Origin: Amycolatopsis sp. FBCC-B4732
GTDB taxonomy: Bacteria; Actinomycetota; Actinomycetes; Mycobacteriales; Pseudonocardiaceae
Direction: 5' to 3'
NCBI RefSeq assembly: GCF_023008405.1
Contig: NZ_CP095376.1
Coordinates: 3,310,001-3,374,000, forward strand
DNA: 64,000 nucleotides
Below, one piece after another: positions 25,676 through 34,315 of the stretch. The translations under genes and the position numbers were made by a program. The stretch's first letter is position 1; every line of letters starts with the position of its first letter. The notes beneath the pieces were generated by a model, which worked only from the letters and a program-made list of their open reading frames with translations, did not search any database and was not told where the DNA came from.

Positions 25676-25843
25676 ATGATCGGGCGGACCACGCCCCGCG
25701 GCTTACGGAGGTCGTCATGGCCGGCGACGAGCGGCGGCTTTCGCGGCGCGGGTTCCTCGCCGCGGGCGGAGCCGCGCTGCTGGGCGCCGTCGTCGCGGGG
25801 TCGGCCGGGCTCGCCGCGCCCGGCCCGGATTCCGGGCTGCTGA
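25676..25843 (+). other. Upstream out-of-frame ORF overlapping the GH2 start
   Basis: ATG 25676 is preceded by GGGGGAG with a 4-nt spacer, the best ribosome-binding site in this intergenic region. It opens a 55-codon Arg/Pro/Gly-rich ORF that runs out of frame across the GH2 start at 25717. Its product resembles nothing known. If translated, it would affect initiation at the GH2 gene rather than make a functional protein. Confidence 0.3.
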
Positions 25844-28065
25844 CCGATTTCTGGCTGTTCGGGCGGTACGCCGACGGCTGCACCGACGCCGGGTTCGACG
25901 AGGCCGGCCTCGATCCCGTGCAGCTCCCCCACTGCGTGGCGCCGCTGTCCTGGACCGGCTGGGACCCGGCGTCGTGGCAGGACCGGTGGATCTACCGCAA
26001 GCACTTCACGGCGGCCACGGCCGGACGGTACCGGGCGCGCTTCGAGGGCGTCATGACGAACGCGGCGGTCTACCTCAACGGCACGCTCGTCGCCTCCCAC
26101 GAGGGCGGCTACCTCCCGTTCGAGGTCGAGCTGCCCGGGGTCGCCGACGGCGACAACACCCTCGCCGTGGTCGTCGACGGGCGGTGGGCGCTGGACGTCC
26201 CGCCCAACCTGCCCGGGGCGAGCCCGGCGGTGCTCGACTTCTACCAGCCGGCCGGGATCTACCGCCCGGCCACGATCGGCACCGTGCCGCGCACCCGGAT
26301 CACCGACGTCTTCGCCCGCCCCGTCGACGTGCTCTCCCCCGGCCGGTCGCTGCACGTGCGGTGCGAGCTCGAAAGGGCCGTGCCCGCCCAGGTGACCGCT
26401 TCGGTGCGGCAAGCGGGCCGGGAGCTGGCGCGCGGGTCCGCGTCGATGCCGGCGGTCGGGACGGTGGTCGAGTTCGACGTCCGGGGGCTCGACGGCGTCC
26501 GGCTGTGGGACGTCGTGGATCCGGCGTTGTGCGACGTCGTGGTGACCGTCCGGGCCGGGGCCGCGGTGCTCGACCGGCGCACGGTGCGGACCGGGTTCCG
26601 CGAGGCCCGCTTCACCCCGGACGGCTTCTTCCTCAACGGCAGGCGGCTCAAGCTGTTCGGCCTCAACCGCCACCAGTGGTACCCGTTCGCCGGCGGCGCG
26701 ATGCCGGACCGCGTGCAGCGCCGCGACGCGGAGATCCTGCGCCGCGAGCTGAACTGCACGATGGTCCGGTGCTCGCACTACCCGCAGTCGAGCGCGTTCC
26801 TCGACGCCTGCGACGAGCTGGGCCTGCTGGTGTGGGAGGAGATCCCGGGCTGGGGGCACGTCGGGGACGACGCCTGGCAGCGGCGGAACCTCCAGGACGT
26901 CGCCGCCATGGTCGTGCGCGACCGCAACCACCCGAGCGTCGTCGTGTGGGGCACGCGGGTCAACGAGGCCAACGGCACGACCGCGATGTACGCCAAGACC
27001 GGGCGGCTGGCGAAGGAGCTGGACCCGTCGCGGCCGACGAGCGGCGCGCTGGCCAGCACGACCGGCGCCCGGTACGCCGGCGGCGACGTCGAAATCCTGG
27101 CCTACAACGACTACATCGCGCGCCGCGGAGCCCCGTTCCGGCTGCGCCCGCCGCGGCCGGGGGTGCCCTACCTGGTGACGGAGGCGATCGGGACGCTCGC
27201 CGGCGTCCGCACCTACCGCCGCACCGACCCGCCCGCGACCCGCCAGCTGCAGGCGGAACTGCACGCGAAGGCCCACGACCTGGCCGCCGCGGACGACCGC
27301 TACTGCGGGTTGCTGGCGTGGTGCGCGTTCGACTACCCGTCGGGCTGGCAGCGCTCGGTCGGCGGCTCGAAGTTCGCGGGGGTGGCCGACATCTTCCGGA
27401 TCGCGAAGCCCGCGGCGGCGTTCTACGCGTCGCAGGGGCCGCCGGACGTGCGGGCGGTCGCCGAGCCCGGGTTCGACTGGGACTTCACCGCCCAGCCGGC
27501 CGGGCCGGGCCGCGGTGCGACGATCTGGTCGAACTGCGACCGCCTGGCGGTGTTCCTCGACGACCGTCCGGTGGGCGACGCGCGCAGCCGCCGGGCGGAC
27601 TTCCCGCACCTGCCGCACCCGCCGTTCGCGGTGGACCTGGTGGTCCCGCGCGGGCAGCGGCCGCAGCTGCGCATCGACGGGTACGCCGGCGGGCGGCTGG
27701 TGGTCAGCCGCCGGTTCAGCGGCGACCGGAGCCGGGACGTGCTCGGCTGCACGCCGGACGACCCGTCGTTGCGCGCGGACGGCGGCGACGCGACCCGCGT
27801 GGTGATCGCGGCGACCGACCGGTTCGGGACGGTCCGCGCGGGGACGACCGGGGCGGTTTCGGTGGCGCTGGCGGGTCCGGGCGAGCTGATCGGGGACGCG
27901 AAGCTCGACTTCGGTGCGACGGGCGGCGCGGCGGCGGTGTGGGTCCGGCCGTTCGCGGGCCCGCCGGGGACGCTGGTGCTGACCGCGCGGCACGACACGC
28001 TGGGCACCGCGACGGCGACGATCACGACGACCGCGACCGGCAAGACGGCCGGGACCGGCTCATGA
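25717..28065 (+). CDS. Tat-exported GH2-family glycoside hydrolase
   Basis: The protein has 782 residues. A twin-arginine signal (RRLSRRGFLAAGG) is followed by a GH2 sugar-binding jelly roll (about 30-190), an Ig-like domain, a TIM barrel (about 290-600) and C-terminal beta domains. VWGTRVNEAN (Glu near 417) fits the acid/base and LVTEAIG (Glu near 488) the nucleophile. GH2 covers beta-galactosidases, beta-glucuronidases and beta-mannosidases; the substrate is not readable. ATG 25717 has GGAGG 5-6 nt upstream. Its position beside the rhamnose locus suggests it trims a rhamnose-containing glycan. Confidence 0.87.
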   Translation: MAGDERRLSRRGFLAAGGAALLGAVVAGSAGLAAPGPDSGLLTDFWLFGRYADGCTDAGFDEAGLDPVQLPHCVAPLSWTGWDPASWQDRWIYRKHFTAATAGRYRARFEGVMTNAAVYLNGTLVASHEGGYLPFEVELPGVADGDNTLAVVVDGRWALDVPPNLPGASPAVLDFYQPAGIYRPATIGTVPRTRITDVFARPVDVLSPGRSLHVRCELERAVPAQVTASVRQAGRELARGSASMPAVGTVVEFDVRGLDGVRLWDVVDPALCDVVVTVRAGAAVLDRRTVRTGFREARFTPDGFFLNGRRLKLFGLNRHQWYPFAGGAMPDRVQRRDAEILRRELNCTMVRCSHYPQSSAFLDACDELGLLVWEEIPGWGHVGDDAWQRRNLQDVAAMVVRDRNHPSVVVWGTRVNEANGTTAMYAKTGRLAKELDPSRPTSGALASTTGARYAGGDVEILAYNDYIARRGAPFRLRPPRPGVPYLVTEAIGTLAGVRTYRRTDPPATRQLQAELHAKAHDLAAADDRYCGLLAWCAFDYPSGWQRSVGGSKFAGVADIFRIAKPAAAFYASQGPPDVRAVAEPGFDWDFTAQPAGPGRGATIWSNCDRLAVFLDDRPVGDARSRRADFPHLPHPPFAVDLVVPRGQRPQLRIDGYAGGRLVVSRRFSGDRSRDVLGCTPDDPSLRADGGDATRVVIAATDRFGTVRAGTTGAVSVALAGPGELIGDAKLDFGATGGAAAVWVRPFAGPPGTLVLTARHDTLGTATATITTTATGKTAGTGS

Positions 28066-28130
28066 CGACCGGCCGCCCGCAGCCCTCGGGGCGCCGGCGA
28101 AACCGCGGCAGCGGCTCCGCCGGAGTCGCC

Positions 28131-28496
28131 TCACCCCTCGCCGGTGAGCAGCCCCGCCAGCACCGCCGCCTGGCTGATCGAGGGCGAGCCGCTCGCCGTC
28201 AGCAGCGTCAGCGGGCCCGCTGCGGCCAGTTCCCGCAGCCGCCCCAGCGCCTCCGCGCGGTCCGGCTCGAGCAGCTCCGCGCGGTACCGCTCGGTGAACT
28301 CCGTGAACCGCTCCGGATCGTGGCCGTACCAGGTGCGCAGGTCGTCGGACGGGGCCAGGCCGCGGTACCAGCCGTCCAGGACCACCGCCGTGCGTGCGGT
28401 GCCGCGGGGCCACAGGCGCTCCACGAGCACGCGCGTGCCGTCGGCGGGCCCGGCCGGGTCGGTCAGGCGCGCCACCCGGACGACCGTCGGCTGCAT
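28131..28496 (-). CDS. DUF488 family protein
   Basis: The protein has 121 residues. VLVERLWPRGTAR, DLRTWYGHDPERFTEFTERY and LLTAS are the standard motifs of DUF488, a small family found widely in bacteria with no established function. ATG 28496 is chosen over the upstream ATG 28532; CAGAAT lies 6 nt before it, compatible with a leaderless mRNA. It is convergent with the GH2 gene and divergent from the next gene. Confidence 0.85.
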   Translation of the reverse strand: MQPTVVRVARLTDPAGPADGTRVLVERLWPRGTARTAVVLDGWYRGLAPSDDLRTWYGHDPERFTEFTERYRAELLEPDRAEALGRLRELAAAGPLTLLTASGSPSISQAAVLAGLLTGEG

Positions 28497-28552
28497 GCGC
28501 GCATTCTGCGGTGCGCCCGCGTGCGCCGCCACCGGAACGGGGCGGTGACCTG

Positions 28553-29149
28553 GTGCGCAACCGCGTGACGCCGGCCGGCGACGTCGTCGACGTTCCCCTG
28601 CGGGGTGCGTGGACCGGCAACCGGGGCGTCCTGCACGACGGCCACGAGATCGTCCGCTTCCACGCCGGCGACCTGTGGATCACCTGCGCGCTCGAGTTCC
28701 GCGGCCGGTGGCGGGAGCAGTGGCTGCCGAACCGGTACACGCACCTGTTCTTCCACGACGAGGCCGTCTCCTTCGCCGCCGGGCACCGGCCGTGCGCGGA
28801 GTGCCGCCGCCGGGCCTACACCGCCTACCGCGCCGCGTGGCCGGGCCCGGCCACGCCGTCGGCCGCCGGGATGAACCGGCGGCTGCACGCCGAACGCCTG
28901 GTCCGCGGCACCCACCTCCGGCGGCGGCACGAACTGCCGTGGGCCGGGCTGCCCGACGGCGTCTTCGTGCTCCGCGGCCGGCGCCCGGAACTCGTCGTGG
29001 GCGGGCAGCTGACGGAGTGGACGACCGCGGGTTACGGCACCAGGCGGAAGCTGCCCCGGGCAGGGACCGTCCCCGTGCTCACCCCGCCGGCCACCGTTGC
29101 CGTGCTGCGGGCCGGGTACCCGGTGCAGATCGACGACTCCGCCCGCTGA
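28553..29149 (+). CDS. Conserved hypothetical protein with HxxCxxC motif
   Basis: The protein has 198 residues. It contains GHRPCAECRRRAYTAYRAAW near residue 80, which resembles the metal-binding cysteine motif of Ada-type proteins, and the preceding segment RYTHLFFHDEAVSFAAGHRP is typical of this uncharacterised actinobacterial group. A zinc-binding or nucleic-acid role is possible but not shown. GTG 28553 follows a G-rich sequence; GTG 28565 is an alternative start. A strong hairpin at 29159-29199 follows the stop. Confidence 0.65.
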   Translation: MRNRVTPAGDVVDVPLRGAWTGNRGVLHDGHEIVRFHAGDLWITCALEFRGRWREQWLPNRYTHLFFHDEAVSFAAGHRPCAECRRRAYTAYRAAWPGPATPSAAGMNRRLHAERLVRGTHLRRRHELPWAGLPDGVFVLRGRRPELVVGGQLTEWTTAGYGTRRKLPRAGTVPVLTPPATVAVLRAGYPVQIDDSAR

Positions 29150-29158
29150 ACGCGCGAA

Positions 29159-29199
29159 GGGCCACCCCGGCGACCGTGGAGGGGTCGCCGGGGTGGCCC
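29159..29199 (+). terminator. 17-bp perfect hairpin terminator
   Basis: GGGCCACCCCGGCGACC (29159-29175) pairs perfectly with GGTCGCCGGGGTGGCCC (29183-29199) across a 7-nt loop. It separates the conserved hypothetical gene from the SARP regulator. Confidence 0.8.
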
Positions 29200-29331
29200 T
29201 ACCCCCAGCTCCCGCCGCGGGGGAACAACAGCCGAACCCGCCGTTCCACCGGCGGTTCGAGCCGGTGCGTGGACATCGTCGCCGGTGGTGTCCCGCAGCC
29301 CGGCCAGGATCGCGGACCGGACGTGCAGAAA

Positions 29332-29349
29332 GCTTGCAGTACGCTTGCA
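29332..29349 (+). promoter_or_regulatory. SARP-type direct repeats
   Basis: GCTTGCA occurs at 29332-29338 and 29343-29349, an exact 11-bp period. Heptamers repeated at 11-bp intervals are the usual binding sites of SARP DNA-binding domains. They lie 36 bp upstream of the SARP gene start, so autoregulation is likely. Confidence 0.5.
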
Positions 29350-29384
29350 CGCCTTGCCCCGGCCGGGTGAACGGAGGTGACCGG

Positions 29385-32357
29385 GTGGAGTTCCGCGTCC
29401 TCGGTGCCGTCGAGGCCACGGCGGACGGCGCCCCGGTCGACCTCGGCTCCCGCAAGCAGCGGCTCGTGCTCGCCGTGCTGCTCCTCGACGCCGGCCGCCC
29501 GGTGTCGCGCGACCGGCTCGTCGACCTGCTCTGGCCCGCCGATCCCCCGGCGAGCGCCCGCGGCACCGTCCAGGCGCTGGTCTCCCGGATCCGCGCGGTC
29601 TTCCGCGCCGCGGGCGGCCCCGAGCTGGTCACCGAAGGCCACGGGTACGTCCTGCGCGCCGCCCCGGACGCGGTCGACGTCCACCGCTTCACCGCGCTGG
29701 TCCGGCGGGCCCGCGCAGCCGGCGACGAGACCGCCGTCGCGCTGCTCGGCGACGCGCTCGCGCTGTGGCGGGGCGACGCGCTCGCCGGCGCCGCCGACCC
29801 CGACGTCGCCGAGCGGCTGCTGGCCGGGCTGAACGAGGCCCGGTGGAGCGCGCTCGAGGACCGGATCGACGCGCAGCTGCGGCTGGGGCAGGGCCGCGCC
29901 GTCCTGGCCGAACTCACCGAGCTCGTCGCCGCGCACCCGCTGCGGCAGCGGTTCGTCGGCCAGCTGATGCTCGCCCTGCACCGCGAGGGCCGCACCGACG
30001 CCGCACTCGCCGCTTTCCGCGGCCTGCGCGCCCGGCTCGCCGCCGAGCTGGGCCTCGACCCGGCCCCGGAGCTGACCCGCCTGGAAGCCGCGATCCTGGC
30101 CGGCGACCCCGCCCTCGATGTCGCGCCCGAGCCGCCACCGGAGCCGGTGCGCCCGGCCCAGCTCCCCCACGACGTCCGCGGCTTCACCGGCCGCGCCGCC
30201 GACCTGGCCCGGCTCGACGAGCCCGCCGGCGGCCCCGGGCCCGACATCCGGCTGGTCACCGGCACCGCGGGCGTCGGCAAGACCGCGCTCGCCGTCCGGT
30301 GGGCGCACCGCGTGCGCGACCGGTTCCCCGACGGCCAGCTCTACCTCGACCTGCGCGGGTTCGATCCCGACCACGAGCCGCTGACACCCGCCGTCGCGGC
30401 CGCGCAGCTGCTGCGGGCGCTGGGCACCGACCCGCGTGCGATCCCGCCCGACCCGGACGGGCGGACGGCGCTGTGGCGCTCACTGCTGGCCGACCGGCGG
30501 GTGCTGGTCCTGCTCGACAACGCCCGCGACAGCGCGCAAGTGACGCCGCTGCTGCCGCCGTCGGGCACCGTGCTGATCACCAGCCGCCAGCGCCTCGGCG
30601 ACCTCATCGCCCGCACCGGCGCCCGCGCGGTGCCGCTGTCCGTGCTGCCGCCGGACGACGCCCGGCAGCTGCTGGAGACGATGCTCGGCCCGGCCGCCGT
30701 CGCCGCCGAGCCCGCCGCCGCGGCCGAGCTGGCCCGGCTCTGCGGGCACCTCCCGCTGGCGCTGCGGCTGGCCGCGGCGAACCTGGGCGCCGGCGAGGCG
30801 GCCGGGATCGCGGAGCTGGCCCGCGAGCTGGCCGGCGGTGATCCGCTGGCCGGGCTGAGCGTCGACGGCGCCGAGGAAAGCGCGGTGACGACGGCGTTCT
30901 CGGTGTCCTACCGGGCGCTGCCCGCCGAGCACCGCCTGCTGTTCCGGCGGCTCGCGCTGGTGCCGGGGCAGACGTTCACCGCGCCGGTCGCGGCCGAGCT
31001 CGCCGGCGTCACCGAAAGCCACGCGGCCCGGCTGCTCAAGGCCCTGGCCGCGGCCCACCTGGTCGAACGGCACCTGCCCGGCCGCTACCGCTTCCACGAC
31101 CTGCTGCGCAGCTACGCGGCGGGCCGGTCCGCCTCCGACGACCCTGCCGGGGATCAGGAGGCGGCGCGGCGCCGGCTGTTCGACCACTACCTCGCGGCGG
31201 CCGACGCCGCGGGCCGCGTGCTGATCCCGCACTTCCTCCGCCTCCCCCGGCCCGAACCTGCGCCCGTCTTCGACGGTACGGAAGCCGCCCTCGACTGGCT
31301 GGACACGGAGTGGCCGAACCTCGCCGCGGCCGTCGAGCACCCCGAGGCCCGCGAGTACGCGTGGCACCTCGCCGACGCGCTCCGGGCGTTCTTCCACCAC
31401 CGCGGCCACCACACGGAGTGGATCGACACGGCCACGACCGCGCTGACCGCCGCCGAAGCCGCGGGCGCGCGCCGGGCCCAGGCGGCGATGCGGCTGTCGA
31501 TCGCGCTCGCCGGCGTCAACAGCGGCCGCTACGCCGAAGCCCGCGCGCACCTGACGACGGTCCTGCACGACGGCCTGGCGGCGGACTGGCCCGCCGGCCG
31601 CGCGGCGGTCCTCAACAACCTGAGCGCGGTCCACCAGCGCCTCGGCGACCCGCACGAGGCGATCGCGTGCGGCCTGGAGTCGTTGCGGCTGTGCGAACAG
31701 CTCGCGATCCCGGGCGTCACGATGGCGCTGGCGAACGTCGGTTTCGCCTGCGGCCAGGTCGGCGACCTGGACGAAGCTTTGACGCACTTCGGCCGCGCGC
31801 TGGAGATCGCCGAGCGCGACGGGGCGAAGTTCAGCGTGGCGGTGGTCCTGGTCGACCTCGGGCATGTGCACCGCGACCTCGGCGACACGGCGGCGGCGAC
31901 GGCGTTCTACGAGCGGGCGCTGACGGCGAACCGCGAGCTGGGCTACCAGTACGGCGAGGCGGCGGCCCTGTCCGGCCGCGCGGTGCTGGAGTCCCGCGCC
32001 GGCGACGCCACCCGGGCTTTGTCCGACGCGGCGGACGCGGTGGAGCTGACCCGGCGGATCGGCGACCGGGGTACGGAGGCCTCGGCGCTGGCGGCGTGGG
32101 GCGAGACGTGCTTGCGCCTCGGCGACCCGACGGACGCCGCCACCCACTTCGCGGCGGCGTTGGAGATCGCGCGGGAGACGAGCTTCACGTGGTGCGAAGC
32201 GGCGGCGCTGACCGGACTGGCCGAAGCGGCACTCGCTCTGGGCGACGCGGAGCCGGCCCGCACGCACGGCGAAGCGGCGGCGAAGCTGGCCGCGCAGTCC
32301 GGCTACCGCCCGTTGGAGACGCGGGCCGCGGAGACCCTCGGGCACCTCGCCCGCTGA
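29385..32357 (+). CDS. AfsR-like SARP regulator with NB-ARC and TPR domains
   Basis: The protein has 990 residues. It contains an OmpR-like SARP DNA-binding domain (about 1-95), a BTAD domain (about 96-245), an NB-ARC ATPase with P-loop GTAGVGKTAL near 292 and a VLVLLDNA Walker B, then a winged-helix segment and TPR repeats (about 690-980). Such proteins are STAND-class activators, often of secondary metabolism. GTG 29385 has GGAGG 7 nt upstream and begins the DNA-binding domain (MEFRVLGAVEA); the long upstream extension is rejected. No biosynthetic cluster is adjacent, so its target is unknown. Confidence 0.92.
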   Translation: MEFRVLGAVEATADGAPVDLGSRKQRLVLAVLLLDAGRPVSRDRLVDLLWPADPPASARGTVQALVSRIRAVFRAAGGPELVTEGHGYVLRAAPDAVDVHRFTALVRRARAAGDETAVALLGDALALWRGDALAGAADPDVAERLLAGLNEARWSALEDRIDAQLRLGQGRAVLAELTELVAAHPLRQRFVGQLMLALHREGRTDAALAAFRGLRARLAAELGLDPAPELTRLEAAILAGDPALDVAPEPPPEPVRPAQLPHDVRGFTGRAADLARLDEPAGGPGPDIRLVTGTAGVGKTALAVRWAHRVRDRFPDGQLYLDLRGFDPDHEPLTPAVAAAQLLRALGTDPRAIPPDPDGRTALWRSLLADRRVLVLLDNARDSAQVTPLLPPSGTVLITSRQRLGDLIARTGARAVPLSVLPPDDARQLLETMLGPAAVAAEPAAAAELARLCGHLPLALRLAAANLGAGEAAGIAELARELAGGDPLAGLSVDGAEESAVTTAFSVSYRALPAEHRLLFRRLALVPGQTFTAPVAAELAGVTESHAARLLKALAAAHLVERHLPGRYRFHDLLRSYAAGRSASDDPAGDQEAARRRLFDHYLAAADAAGRVLIPHFLRLPRPEPAPVFDGTEAALDWLDTEWPNLAAAVEHPEAREYAWHLADALRAFFHHRGHHTEWIDTATTALTAAEAAGARRAQAAMRLSIALAGVNSGRYAEARAHLTTVLHDGLAADWPAGRAAVLNNLSAVHQRLGDPHEAIACGLESLRLCEQLAIPGVTMALANVGFACGQVGDLDEALTHFGRALEIAERDGAKFSVAVVLVDLGHVHRDLGDTAAATAFYERALTANRELGYQYGEAAALSGRAVLESRAGDATRALSDAADAVELTRRIGDRGTEASALAAWGETCLRLGDPTDAATHFAAALEIARETSFTWCEAAALTGLAEAALALGDAEPARTHGEAAAKLAAQSGYRPLETRAAETLGHLAR

Positions 32358-32393
32358 GGCTTGCGAGTTCGCGTCCCGGCCGGGACTGCCGGG

Positions 32394-33780
32394 ATGGATC
32401 AGCCGTTCTCCGGGACCACCGCCACTCTCGTCGATCGGGCGCGGCAGCACGCGCTCGGTGATCTGCTCCGCCGGACCGCTTTGCGCGTGCCCGGCAAGCT
32501 CGCCGTGATCGATGGCGAACGGCGGTTCACCTTCGCCGAGTTCGAGGCCGCCGCCTACCGGTGTGCGCACGCCCTCGCCGCGCGCGGGCTGCGCAGGGGC
32601 GACCGGCTCGCGCTGCTGAGTCACAACTGCCGGCAGTACGCCGCGCTCGCGTTCGCCACCGCCAAGCTCGGGGTGCTGCTCGTGCCGGTCAACTTCATGC
32701 TCGGGGCCGACGAGATCGCCTGCCTCCTCCGCCACGCCGAAGTCGCCGCGTGAACCCACCGCACGAAAGGTGCTGGAGCTCGGCGACGTTGTGCGTGGCC
32801 GGGTCGGAGCGGGCGGCGAGCGGGAGGACGTCGACCGGTGGCTGTCCGAAGGGGACCCGAGCCCGCCGGACATCTCCGGCGCGATCGACGGCGGCATGAG
32901 CGGCGTCGAGGTGCTTCCCCACCGCTGCACCACTGCGCGCAGCTGAACTGTTTCTTCTCCGTCGACGTCCACCTCGGCGCCACCAGCTTCAGCCTGCCCG
33001 GGCCGGGCACGGCCACTCTTCGCGCCGCCGACGGTGTGGATCTCCTTGCTGCGCCAGGAAACTTCGACCGCACCGACCTCTCCAGCCTGCGGAAGGGGTA
33101 CTACGGCGCGTCCGCGATGCCGGTCGAGGTGCTGCGCGAGCTGCGCCGCCGGCTGCCGGACGTCGACCTGTGGAACTTCTACGGCCAGACCGAAATGGCG
33201 CCGCTGGCGACGATCCTGCGCCCGCACGAGCAGCTCGAGCGGGCCGGGTCGGCCGGGCGGCCGTCGCTCGACGTCGAGACCCGGATCGTCGACGACGAGG
33301 ACGAGCCGGTCGCGTCCGGCGTGGTCGGCGAAATCGTGCACCGCAGCCCGCACGCCACGCTCGGCTATTACCGCGACGAGGACAAAACGGCCGAAACGTT
33401 CCGCGGTGGCTGGTTCCACTCCGGCGACCTCGGCGTCGTCGGCGAGGACGGCTACCTGTCCGCCGTGGACCGCAAGAAGGACATGATCAAGACCGGGGGC
33501 GAGAACGTCGCGAGCCGCGAAGTCGAGGAGGCGCTGCACCTCCTCGACGGCGTCGCCGAAGCCGCGGTGTTCGGGATCGCCCATCCACACTGGATCGAGG
33601 CGGTCACCGCCGTCGTCGTACCGCGCGAAGGCGTCACCCTCACCGCTGCGCAAGTGCTCGACCACGCGAAGTCACATCTCGCCGGTTACAAATGTCCCAA
33701 GTACGTCGTATTCACGGAGCGGCTTCCCAAGAATCCGAGCGGTAAGATCGTCAAACGAGAATTGCAGGAACGGCACAAGG
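32394..33780 (+). pseudogene. Acyl-CoA synthetase (AMP-binding) pseudogene
   Basis: The N-terminal third (FTFAEFEAAAYRCAHALAA to VNFMLGADEIACLLRHAEV) runs to a stop at 32753. The homology resumes in other frames (WLSEGDPSPPDIS, LHHCAQLNCFF, PTVWISLLR) and then reads cleanly from FDRTDLSSLRKGYYGAS through WNFYGQTEMAPL and DRKKDMIKTGGEN to NPSGKIVKREL. The AMP-binding TSGT/PKG motif is deleted and at least two frameshifts lie near 33030-33060. The intact remainder shows recent decay of a fatty-acid or carboxylate CoA ligase. Confidence 0.85.
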
Positions 33781-33998
33781 GTCTCGCCACGAGCGACTGG
33801 CCACCGATTTGTCCTTGCCCGGCACGGAAAACGACGGATACCGCCGACCGCGGACCGGCGTTTTCCGGAGAACGCGGGACACCCGTCCCGCCAGGGCCGA
33901 CCGGCCCGCGAAGAATCCGCGGAAAGCCGTGGCGCGCGCTGTCCGTCGGGTCTAGGAATAAGGCCGTTCGCCGTTCTCCGTTCCGAAGGGATTCGCTC

Positions 33999-34220
33999 GT
34001 GTCCGTTTTCATCGCCGTCCTCCTCGCCCTGGCCGCCGGGCTGCTCGTCGGCAGCCGGGTCCACAGTGCCCGCGAGGCCCGCGCCAACTACTCCGCCTAC
34101 CGGGCCCGGACCGCCAAGGGCTTCGGGGAGATGATCCGGTCGGCGGTCTCCGCCGTCGTCGCGGTGGCCGGCGCGCTCGTGCTGCTCTTCATCCTGCTGA
34201 ACGTGCTCCAGCAGGCCTGA
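33999..34220 (+). CDS. Small two-helix membrane protein
   Basis: The protein has 73 residues. Hydrophobic helices at about 2-20 and 48-70 flank a basic, aromatic loop (AREARANYSAYRARTAKG). GTG 33999 has AAGGGA 7 nt upstream. The frame is open back into the acyl-CoA synthetase remnant, but that is read-through of the pseudogene, not a fusion. The family is unknown. Confidence 0.65.
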   Translation: MSVFIAVLLALAAGLLVGSRVHSAREARANYSAYRARTAKGFGEMIRSAVSAVVAVAGALVLLFILLNVLQQA

Positions 34221-34315
34221 ACCCGGAACCCGACTCATGGCGGGTTGTTGCCGCCCCCACCGCGGGGGACCCTTTTCCGTGGCCCCGACGGACGGGGCCG
34301 CGAAAGGACTCCCCC

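Noticed and set aside
29385..32357. The AfsR-like protein as an NLR partner for the BASS-like effector
   Set aside because: It has an NB-ARC domain, but its C-terminus ends in ordinary TPR sequence without the amyloid-type motif, and it carries a SARP DNA-binding domain.
30480..33665. Minus-strand open frame of about 1,060 codons opposite the SARP gene and the pseudogene
   Set aside because: A shadow of the high third-position GC of the SARP gene; it also runs through the decayed synthetase.
32838..34220. Fusion of the acyl-CoA synthetase C-terminus with a membrane domain
   Set aside because: The intervening sequence lacks any domain, and the membrane segment has its own GTG with a good ribosome site at 33999; read-through follows decay of the original stop.
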